Of a stretch of 13,990 nt of DNA, positions 7,138 through 12,862 are shown one piece after another. Source of the stretch: JAITWN01 sp964384095 (GTDB taxonomy: Bacteria > Pseudomonadota > Gammaproteobacteria > SZUA-140); contig CAYLKC010000051.1 in assembly GCA_964384095.1 (NCBI GenBank), forward strand, positions 1-13,990, in the 5' to 3' direction. Positions within the stretch are counted from its first letter, which is position 1. Every line of letters starts with the position of its first letter. A program made the position numbers and the translations under genes. The notes beneath the pieces were generated by a model. That model was not told where the DNA came from, made no database searches, and worked only from the letters and a program-made list of their open reading frames with translations.

Positions 7138-7729
7138 AGAGATCGACGCCCTCGGCGGCGAGCATCCGCGCCAGACGGATCAGCGGCAGGCCGATCAGCG
7201 CGCTCGGGTCATCGCTCTCGATGCGTTCGAGCAGCGTGATGCCGAGCTGCTCGACCTGCAGCGCGCCGGCGCAGGCATAGGGACGTTCGATTGCGACATA
7301 GCCCTCGACGGTCTCGCGATCGAGCGCGCGAAAGGTCACCCGGGTGGTGACGACCTCCGCCTGACTGCGTCCGCTCGCGGCATTCAGCAGGCACAGGGCT
7401 GTCAGAAACGCCACCGTGCGTCCGGACGAGGCCAGCAATTGCGCCACCGCCGCCTCGTGGCCGCCCGGTTTGCCCGCGACCCGTCCATCGAGCACGGCGA
7501 CCTGGTCCGAGCCGATGATCAGGCCCTGCGGATGGGTCGGGGCCACGCGTCGGGCCTTCTGTTCGGCAAGGCGCAGCACCATCGCCTCGGGCGTCTCACC
7601 GGGCAGCGGGCTTTCGTCGATGTCGGGCACGGCGATCGCAAACGGGAGGCCGAGCCGCTCCAGCAGCAGGCGACGGTACGGGGAACTCGAGGCGAGGATC
7701 AGGTCGGGACTGCGGTGCCGGGCATTCAT
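7106..7729 (-). CDS. maf: Maf-family nucleotide pyrophosphatase, YceF type
   Basis: Predicted house-cleaning enzyme hydrolysing modified nucleotides; E. coli YceF acts on m7GTP. The 207-residue protein begins the Maf fold with LILASSSPYRRLLLERLGLPF (10-30), the substrate-binding loop. IIGSDQVAVLDGRVAGKPG (71-89) contains the catalytic aspartate, Asp75. CAGALQVEQLGITLLERIESDDPSALIGLPL is the YceF-like C-terminal signature; the CAG replaces the KAG of dTTP-specific Maf proteins. Divergent orientation next to yceD is the same as in E. coli. The ATG at 7729 lacks a Shine-Dalgarno sequence and lies only 56 bases from the yceD start, so the two divergent promoters must be packed tightly. The ATPase gene overlaps or directly follows, so both are probably on one transcript. 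Family assignment is firm; the exact substrate is inferred from similarity. Confidence 0.95.
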   Translation of the reverse strand: MNARHRSPDLILASSSPYRRLLLERLGLPFAIAVPDIDESPLPGETPEAMVLRLAEQKARRVAPTHPQGLIIGSDQVAVLDGRVAGKPGGHEAAVAQLLASSGRTVAFLTALCLLNAASGRSQAEVVTTRVTFRALDRETVEGYVAIERPYACAGALQVEQLGITLLERIESDDPSALIGLPLIRLARMLAAEGVDLYATGRRRHAG

Positions 7730-7748
7730 CGAATTTTATCAGTAAATT

Positions 7749-7777
7749 TTGACAGTTACGGGCTCTGGCCCTATCAT
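7749..7777 (+). promoter_or_regulatory. Near-consensus sigma70 promoter driving yceD-rpmF-plsX-fab
   Basis: A perfect -35 hexamer TTGACA (7749-7754) and a -10 TATCAT (7772-7777, five of six) are separated by the ideal 17 bases. Transcription should start about 7783-7786, at or within a few bases of the yceD ATG at 7786. That leaves no room for a Shine-Dalgarno sequence, and none is visible. This is the strongest promoter match I found in the window, and it sits at the head of the lipid-synthesis cluster. Confidence 0.8.
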
Positions 7778-7785
7778 GTGCGCCT

Positions 7786-8319
7786 ATGTCCGGCCGACTG
7801 CCGCAGAGCGTGCATCCGGGTCGCCTGGCGGAATCGGGCGTCACCCTCCGCGGCAACGTGCCGTTAGGCGCGATGGCGCGACTCAAAGAGTCCCTGCATG
7901 ATACAGAAGGCGAGGTCGAAGTCGAACTGACCTTTGGTATCGACGGGCAGAAACAGCGTTACATCCGCGGCACACTGTCAGCGACCCTGTCGCTGGTCTG
8001 CCAGCGCTGCCTGCAGACGCTCGAATATCCATTGAGCATCGAGGTCTCGCTCGGACTCGTGACATCGGAAGCCGCCGCGCAGGTCCTCTCCGGCCGCTAC
8101 GAACCGGTGATCGTCGAGGACGGCAGGCTCGATCCCGGCAAGCTGGTCGAGGACGAATTGCTGCTGGCGTTGCCGATCGTGCCGATGCATGCGGTCGAGG
8201 ACTGCCACTTGCGCGATGAGCGGATCAAGCCGGCCGCAGAGACGCCGGCCGGGCGTCAGGAGACGCGGCGGCCGTTCGCCGGACTCGGTGAACTGCTCGG
8301 GCAAAAGGAACGGAACTGA
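7786..8319 (+). CDS. yceD: YceD/DUF177 family protein (23S rRNA accumulation protein)
   Basis: A 177-residue member of the DUF177/YceD family, whose gene almost always precedes rpmF and which has been linked to 23S rRNA accumulation; its biochemical role is poorly known. The N-terminus LPQSVHPGRLAESGVTLRG matches the usual family start. A CxxC pair (Cys72 and Cys75 in LVCQRCLQ) lies in the core, and the conserved acidic block VEDELLLALPIVPMH is at about 121-135. The start at 7786 is preferred over the internal Met30 because the conserved N-terminal segment would be lost otherwise. No ribosome binding site is present, and the predicted transcription start coincides with the start codon. rpmF follows after 23 bases, consistent with co-transcription of ribosomal and lipid genes. 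Confidence 0.94.
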   Translation: MSGRLPQSVHPGRLAESGVTLRGNVPLGAMARLKESLHDTEGEVEVELTFGIDGQKQRYIRGTLSATLSLVCQRCLQTLEYPLSIEVSLGLVTSEAAAQVLSGRYEPVIVEDGRLDPGKLVEDELLLALPIVPMHAVEDCHLRDERIKPAAETPAGRQETRRPFAGLGELLGQKERN

Positions 8320-8342
8320 ATCAACCACGGAGTGTTTGAATC

Positions 8343-8528
8343 ATGGCAGTACAACAGAACAGGAAATCAGCCTCGAAGCGCGGCATGCGCCGCGCCCATG
8401 ACCGGCTGAAGGCGCCCACGCTGTCGGTCGATCCGACCAGCGGAGAGACCCACCTGCGTCATCATGTGACCCCGGGCGGCTATTTCCGCGGCCGCAAGGT
8501 CATCGATACGAAGGAAGGGGAAGTCTGA
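8343..8528 (+). CDS. rpmF: 50S ribosomal protein L32
   Basis: Small structural protein of the large ribosomal subunit. The 61 residues start MAVQQNRKSASKRGMRRAHD and include SGETHLRHHVTPGGYFRGRKVI, the full L32 pattern. It is the cysteine-free, zinc-independent form typical of gammaproteobacteria. GGAG at 8329-8332 gives a proper ribosome binding site 10 bases before the ATG. It is four residues longer than the E. coli protein, at the C-terminus (DTKEGEV tail). plsX begins three bases after the stop, and the purine-rich 3' end of rpmF supplies the plsX ribosome binding site. Confidence 0.98.
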   Translation: MAVQQNRKSASKRGMRRAHDRLKAPTLSVDPTSGETHLRHHVTPGGYFRGRKVIDTKEGEV

Positions 8529-8531
8529 GGC

Positions 8532-9569
8532 TTGAGCCTTTCGATCGCCCTCGACGCGATGGGCGGCGATCACGGTCCGCCGGTCACCGTCCCCGCGTCG
8601 CTCGCAGCGCTGTCCCGTCACCCTGACCTCCACCTGATCCTGGTCGGTGACCAGGTCGCGCTCGAACAGGAACTCGCCCGTCACGGCGCGGCCACGAACT
8701 CACGGCTGACGATCCGTCACGCCTCGCAGAAAGTCGAGATGGACGAGCTGCCGTCGCAGGCCCTGCGCGGCAAGCGCGATTCGTCGATGCGGGTCGCGAT
8801 CAATCTGGTCAAAGAAGGCACGGCCGCGGCCTGCGTCAGCGCCGGCAACACCGGCGCCCTGATGGCGACCGCGCGCTATGTGCTGAAGACCCTGCCAGGC
8901 GTCGAGCGCCCGGCGATCATCGTCGCGCTGCCGACGATCCGCGGTCATACCCATATGCTTGACCTCGGCGCCAATGTCGATTCGCACGCCGATCACCTGT
9001 TCCAGTTCGCCTTGATGGGATCGATCCTGACCAGCGCGGTGGACAATAACCCGTCGCCCACGGTCGGCCTGCTGAACATCGGCGAGGAGGAGATCAAGGG
9101 CAACGAGCGCGTCAAGGAGGCTGCCCGCCTGCTCTCGGGTTGCAAGTACATCAACTACGCCGGCTTCATCGAAGGCAACGATATCTACGAAGGCACCGTC
9201 GATGTCGTGGTCTGCGACGGCTTCGTCGGCAATGTTGCGCTAAAGACCAGCGAGGGCGTCGCCCGCATGATCTCGCATTTCATCAAGCAGGAATTCATGC
9301 GCACGACGGCGACGCGGCTGCGCGGCGCCGCTGCAAAACCGGTGCTGGATGCCTTTCGCGACAAGATCGATCCGCGCAGATACAATGGAGCCAGCCTGGT
9401 CGGCTTGCAGGGCGTCGTCATCAAGAGCCACGGCAGCGCGGATGAGACCTCGTTCGCGAACGCGATCAAGGAGGCCGTGCTGGAAGTCAGGAAGGACGTT
9501 GCACAACTCATCGGCAGCCGCATCGAGGAGCTGCTGATGGAACGACCGCTGGAAAGGTCTGCAGAGTGA
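8532..9569 (+). CDS. plsX: Phosphate acyltransferase PlsX
   Basis: Converts acyl-ACP and phosphate to acyl-phosphate, the acyl donor for PlsY in phosphatidic acid synthesis; it is a peripheral membrane enzyme. The 345-residue protein starts SLSIALDAMGGDHGPPVTVPA, and contains SMRVAINLVKEGTAAACVSAGNTGALM, LDLGANVDSHADHL, LLNIGEEEIKGNERV and YNGASLVGLQGVVIKSHGSA, all hallmarks of PlsX. The start is a TTG at 8532, chosen because it lies 11 bases after the purine-rich AAGGAAGGGG (8511-8520) and gives the family N-terminus; no ATG or GTG fits as well. The stop codon overlaps the fabH start (GTGA), indicating translational coupling. Length matches the family (about 340-360). Confidence 0.97.
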   Translation: MSLSIALDAMGGDHGPPVTVPASLAALSRHPDLHLILVGDQVALEQELARHGAATNSRLTIRHASQKVEMDELPSQALRGKRDSSMRVAINLVKEGTAAACVSAGNTGALMATARYVLKTLPGVERPAIIVALPTIRGHTHMLDLGANVDSHADHLFQFALMGSILTSAVDNNPSPTVGLLNIGEEEIKGNERVKEAARLLSGCKYINYAGFIEGNDIYEGTVDVVVCDGFVGNVALKTSEGVARMISHFIKQEFMRTTATRLRGAAAKPVLDAFRDKIDPRRYNGASLVGLQGVVIKSHGSADETSFANAIKEAVLEVRKDVAQLIGSRIEELLMERPLERSAE

Positions 9570-10534
9570 AACATGCCCGCATCACCGGCACCGGGGGCTA
9601 TCTGCCCGAAAAGGTGCTGCACAATGCCGACCTCGAAAAGATGGTCGACACCACCGATGAGTGGATCCGCGAACGCACCGGCATCCGCCAGCGTCATATC
9701 GCCGTCGATGGCGAGAACACCGTCGACCTCGCCGAGGCCGCCTCGCGGCGCGCGATCGAGGCCGCCGATATCGACGGCCACGACATCGACCTGATCATCG
9801 TTGCAACGACGACGCCCGATCGCGTCTTCCCGAGTACTGCCTGCCTGCTGCAACAACGCCTCGGCCTGCATGGCCAGACCGCCTTCGATATCCAGGCCGT
9901 ATGCAGCGGCTTCGTCTACGCGCTCGGCGTCGCCGACAAGTTTATCCGCACCGGCGCTGCGCGCTGCGCGCTGGTGGTTGGTGCGGACACCCTGTCGCGC
10001 ATCATCGACTGGACCGATCGCAGCACCTGCGTGCTGTTCGGTGACGGCGCCGGCGCGGTGATCCTCGAGGCCGGTGACGAGCCCGGTATCGTCTCGACGC
10101 ACCTGCATGCCGACGGCAGCTATCGCGACCTGCTGATGGTGCCGTCCGGCATCTCCGCCGGCTATGACAAGGTGCGGGCGGGAGAGGCCTATATACAGAT
10201 GCAGGGCAGCGAGGTGTTCAAGGTCGCGGTCAACACGCTCGAACGCATCGTCGACGAGACGCTGGTTGCGAATCGTCTGACCAAGAACGACATCGACTGG
10301 ATCGTCCCGCATCAGGCCAATATCCGCATCATCTCCGCGACCGCACGCAAGCTTGGCCTGCCGATGGAGCGTGTCGTCGTCACCGTCGATACGCATGGAA
10401 ATACCTCGGCGGCGTCGATCCCGCTGGCGCTCGACGTCGCTGTGCGCGACGGCCGCATCAAGCGCGGCGAGACCCTGCTGCTCGAGGCCTTCGGCGGCGG
10501 CTTCACCTGGGGCTCCGCCCTGATCAAATACTGA
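9566..10534 (+). CDS. fabH: Beta-ketoacyl-ACP synthase III (FabH)
   Basis: Starts type II fatty acid synthesis by condensing acetyl-CoA with malonyl-ACP in the cytoplasm. The 322-residue protein carries the thiolase-fold triad: Cys113 in DIQAVCSGFVYAL, His249 in WIVPHQANIR and Asn279 in VDTHGNTSAAS. The spacing matches E. coli FabH (112, 244, 274) closely. RERTGIRQRHIA and FGDGAGAVIL are further family motifs, and LEAFGGGFTWGSALIKY is a typical C-terminus. The start is a GTG at 9566 overlapping the plsX stop by four bases, with GGAAAGG about eight bases upstream. An ATG at 9573 is in another frame. Eight bases separate the stop from fabD. As I recall, fabH is missing from this position in Pseudomonas, so its presence resembles E. 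coli. Confidence 0.97.
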   Translation: MKHARITGTGGYLPEKVLHNADLEKMVDTTDEWIRERTGIRQRHIAVDGENTVDLAEAASRRAIEAADIDGHDIDLIIVATTTPDRVFPSTACLLQQRLGLHGQTAFDIQAVCSGFVYALGVADKFIRTGAARCALVVGADTLSRIIDWTDRSTCVLFGDGAGAVILEAGDEPGIVSTHLHADGSYRDLLMVPSGISAGYDKVRAGEAYIQMQGSEVFKVAVNTLERIVDETLVANRLTKNDIDWIVPHQANIRIISATARKLGLPMERVVVTVDTHGNTSAASIPLALDVAVRDGRIKRGETLLLEAFGGGFTWGSALIKY

Positions 10535-10542
10535 ACGCGGCC

Positions 10543-11496
10543 ATGAAAGACAGAGACGAACAGCTTGCAATCGTATTCCCCGGCCAGGGCTCGCAGGCCC
10601 TCGGCATGCTGGCCGAGATGGGCGGCGCCTACCCGATCGTCGGCGAGACCTTCGACGCCGCCTCGGAGGTGCTCGGCTATGACCTCTGGCGCTTGATCCA
10701 GGACGGACCCGAGGCGGAGCTGAATCGCACCGACCGCACCCAGCCGGCGATGCTGGCTGCGGGCGTCGCGGTGTGGCGGGTCTGGCGCCAGTGCGGCGGA
10801 CCGCTGCCGGCACTGATGGCCGGACACAGCCTCGGCGAATACACCGCGCTTGCCTGCGGCGATGCACTGTCATTCGAATGCGCGGTGGAGCTGGTTGCCG
10901 AACGCGGCCGCTACATGCAGGAAGCGGTGCCGGAAGGGCAGGGCGCGATGGCAGCGATCCTCGGCCTCGACGACGCCCGGGTCGCTGAGGCCTGCGAACA
11001 GGCGGCACAGGGCGCGGTCGTCGCTGCGGTCAACTTCAACTCGCCGGGGCAGGTCGTCATCGCCGGACACCGTGATGCGGTCGATCGCGCGATCGCGCTG
11101 GCGCGCGAGGCCGGCGCCAAGCGCGCCGTGCCCCTGCCGGTCAGCGTGCCGTCGCATTGCGCGCTGATGGAACCGGCCGCAGCGCGCATGCGCCGGCTGC
11201 TCGACGAGACCGCGATCACCGCGCCCCGGGTGCCGGTGCTGCACAACGCCGACGTCGCGTCATGGAGCGACGCCGCGCAGATCCGCGACGCCCTGGTGCG
11301 CCAGTTGCACAGCCCGGTGCGCTGGGTCGAGACGATACAGGACATGAAGGCGCGCGGCATCCGCCGCATCGTCGAATGCGGTCCCGGCAAGGTCCTGACC
11401 GGCCTCGCCCGGCGCATCGACCGCGAGCTCGAGGCGATGGCCGTCTACGACAAGCCGACCCTGCGGGAAGCCCTCGACCACGAGGCCGCCACCTGA
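10543..11496 (+). CDS. fabD: Malonyl-CoA:ACP transacylase (FabD)
   Basis: Transfers malonyl from CoA to ACP, supplying the extender for every elongation cycle. The 317-residue protein opens IVFPGQGSQALGML (10-23), has the nucleophile elbow GHSLGEY (94-100) with Ser96, the substrate-binding arginine Arg121 in AERGRYMQ, and the catalytic His205 in VSVPSHCALMEPA. The motif order and spacing fit FabD (E. coli Ser92, Arg117, His201). ECGPGKVLTGLARRI is the conserved C-terminal block. The ATG at 10543 is eight bases after fabH and has only GCGG upstream, so coupling with fabH is likely. Nothing unusual is seen in length or motifs. Confidence 0.97.
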   Translation: MKDRDEQLAIVFPGQGSQALGMLAEMGGAYPIVGETFDAASEVLGYDLWRLIQDGPEAELNRTDRTQPAMLAAGVAVWRVWRQCGGPLPALMAGHSLGEYTALACGDALSFECAVELVAERGRYMQEAVPEGQGAMAAILGLDDARVAEACEQAAQGAVVAAVNFNSPGQVVIAGHRDAVDRAIALAREAGAKRAVPLPVSVPSHCALMEPAAARMRRLLDETAITAPRVPVLHNADVASWSDAAQIRDALVRQLHSPVRWVETIQDMKARGIRRIVECGPGKVLTGLARRIDRELEAMAVYDKPTLREALDHEAAT

Positions 11497-11553
11497 AGCG
11501 GTCACCCGTTCCGGATAACAAAGGACCAGGGGTCTGCCCCCGGGGGAGTGATG

Positions 11554-12297
11554 ATGACACTGAATAACGAGATTGCACTGGTCACCGGCGCGACGCGCGG
11601 GATCGGACGGGCGATTGCCGAGGAACTCGGCCGCCGCGGCGCCACGGTCGCCGGCACGGCGACCTCGGCCGACGGCGCCGCGCGCATCGATGCGTGGATG
11701 AAGGCCGCCGGAATCAATGGCGCCGGCCTCGTGCTCGACGTCACCGACGCGGCCGCGATCGACGCGACGCTGAAGACGATCGAACAGCGCTTCGGCGCGC
11801 CCGGCATCCTCGTCAACAACGCCGGCATCACCCGTGACAACCTGCTGCTCAGGATGAAGGACGAGGAGTGGGATGCGGTGATGAACACCAATCTCGGCTC
11901 GGTGTTCCGCCTGTCACGGGCCTGTCTGCGCGGCATGATGAAGGCGCGCAAGGGCCGCATCGTCAACATCGCCTCGGTCGTCGCGCTCAGCGGCAACCCG
12001 GGCCAGGCCAACTATGCCGCCGCGAAGGCCGGCATGATCGGCTTCAGCAAGTCGCTCGCGCGCGAGGTCGCCTCGCGCGGGATCACGGTCAATGTCGTGG
12101 CCCCGGGCTTCATCGATACCGACATGACGAAGGATCTGCCGGAATCACAGCACGAGAGCCTGTTGCAGCAGATACCGCTCGGCCGCCTCGGCCGACCGGA
12201 GGACATCGCCCATGCGGTGGCGTATCTCGCGGGGCCGGAAGGGGCCTATGTCACCGGCACGACGCTGCATGTGAACGGCGGCATGCATATGCCATAA
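11554..12297 (+). CDS. fabG: 3-oxoacyl-ACP reductase (FabG)
   Basis: NADPH-dependent reductase for the first reduction of each fatty acid elongation cycle. From the ATG at 11554 it is 247 residues. It shows the Rossmann glycine motif TGATRGIG (11-18), NNAG (88-91), and the SDR catalytic set Asn112, Ser141, Tyr154 and Lys158 (YAAAK), followed by PGFIDTDMT. There are three tandem start codons: GTG at 11548, ATG at 11551 and ATG at 11554. The purine run GGGGGAG (11542-11548) overlaps or crowds the first two and lies five bases before the third, so 11554 is preferred. A short GGGG/CCCC stem (11529-11540) sits just before it. The spacer to fabD is 57 bases. The AT-rich region after the stop probably carries an acpP promoter. 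Confidence 0.96.
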   Translation: MTLNNEIALVTGATRGIGRAIAEELGRRGATVAGTATSADGAARIDAWMKAAGINGAGLVLDVTDAAAIDATLKTIEQRFGAPGILVNNAGITRDNLLLRMKDEEWDAVMNTNLGSVFRLSRACLRGMMKARKGRIVNIASVVALSGNPGQANYAAAKAGMIGFSKSLAREVASRGITVNVVAPGFIDTDMTKDLPESQHESLLQQIPLGRLGRPEDIAHAVAYLAGPEGAYVTGTTLHVNGGMHMP

Positions 12298-12302
12298 AAA
12301 CG

Positions 12303-12390
12303 TTGATTTTTTCATTGATATCATTAAATTAACACCCCGTCGGCGGGCCGGTTCATTTCGCTGGTATCCGGCCAAGGATTCCAATAAAAT
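12303..12390 (+). promoter_or_regulatory. AT-rich region with candidate acpP promoters
   Basis: The 145-base gap between fabG and acpP opens with an AT-rich stretch unlike the rest of the window. TTGATT (12303-12308) is followed 16 bases later by TAAATT (12325-12330). A separate TAAAAT (12385-12390) resembles a -10 box but has a weak -35. A small hairpin with a 5-bp stem (12392-12404, GCCGC/GCGGC) lies in the leader. acpP is often transcribed from its own strong promoter because ACP is abundant, which supports a promoter here. Which element is used cannot be decided by eye. Confidence 0.4.
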
Positions 12391-12442
12391 AGCCGCTTTG
12401 CGGCACCGGACCGTCATCGGTTTCTAGGGAGGAAATCAGTAA

Positions 12443-12685
12443 ATGAGCGATAGCATTGAAGACCGCGTCAAAAAGATTGTCGTGGAACAGCTGGGCGTGA
12501 AAGAAGAAGAGGTCAACCGTGAGGCCTCGTTCGTCGATGATCTGGGCGCGGATTCGCTGGACACCGTTGAGCTGGTGATGGCCCTCGAGGAAGAGTTCGA
12601 GTGTGAGATCCCGGACGAAGAGGCCGAGAAGATCACGACCGTTCAGCAGGCCATCGACTACATCACGAATCACAAGCCGGGCTGA
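12443..12685 (+). CDS. acpP: Acyl carrier protein
   Basis: Carries growing acyl chains on a 4'-phosphopantetheine arm for fatty acid synthesis and donates them to PlsX, PlsB and lipid A enzymes. The 80-residue acidic protein contains DLGADSLDTVELVMALEEEF, with Ser38 as the pantetheine attachment site, and EIPDEEAEKITTVQQAIDYI. Length and sequence are typical of gammaproteobacterial ACP. A strong ribosome binding site, AGGGAGGA (12426-12433), lies about 10 bases before the ATG, in keeping with high expression. Codon choice looks less GC-biased than in the neighbours (repeated GAA, AAA, ATT near the start), which fits a highly expressed gene. Confidence 0.98.
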   Translation: MSDSIEDRVKKIVVEQLGVKEEEVNREASFVDDLGADSLDTVELVMALEEEFECEIPDEEAEKITTVQQAIDYITNHKPG

Positions 12686-12735
12686 ACCGCCGCCGAAGCC
12701 TTGCCGCCCGCAAGACTTCTGTTTCCTTCCGATGT

Positions 12736-12764
12736 TTGTAATGCCCACTTTCTGAACGCATAAT
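12736..12764 (+). promoter_or_regulatory. Candidate promoter for fabF
   Basis: TTGTAA (12736-12741, four of six) and CATAAT (12759-12764, five of six) are separated by 17 bases in the acpP-fabF gap. Transcription would start around 12770-12772, inside the left arm of the hairpin at 12766-12831. A separate fabF promoter would allow its expression to differ from that of acpP. Confidence 0.45.
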
Positions 12765-12765
12765 C

Positions 12766-12831
12766 AGGCCGGTATTCCGGGGCGTCGGGGGTCGCACCAC
12801 GCGAACCCCGACGCGACCGGGATACCGGCCT
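12766..12831 (+). other. 66-nt imperfect hairpin upstream of fabF
   Basis: The arms pair as follows: 12766-12775 with 12822-12831 (10 bp), T12776 with G12821 (G-U in RNA), 12777-12780 with 12817-12820 (4 bp), 12782-12790 with 12806-12814 (9 bp), and 12792-12795 with 12801-12804 (4 bp) around a 5-nt loop. Only small bulges interrupt it. It ends 31 bases before the fabF ATG. No T-run follows, so a simple terminator is unlikely. It could be an mRNA 5' stabiliser, a processing site between acpP and fabF, an attenuator, or an operator-like palindrome. Confidence 0.75.
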
Positions 12832-12862
12832 CATGCCACTGGAATCAGGGACCCGATCACGC

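Noticed and set aside
9185..11008. A 607-codon open frame on the minus strand opposite plsX, fabH and fabD.
   Set aside because: It lies antisense to three well-supported genes, its translation is Arg/Pro/Ala-rich low-complexity text without a recognisable domain, and such long antisense frames are common in GC-rich coding DNA.
11529..11540. A GGGG/CCCC stem before fabG as a regulatory hairpin controlling its ribosome binding site.
   Set aside because: It is only 4 bp long and pairs within G/C runs that occur easily in this DNA; no evidence that it masks the start site.
12336..12347. A short CCCG/CGGG stem after fabG as a terminator.
   Set aside because: The stem is only 4 bp and is followed by mixed sequence, not a T-run.
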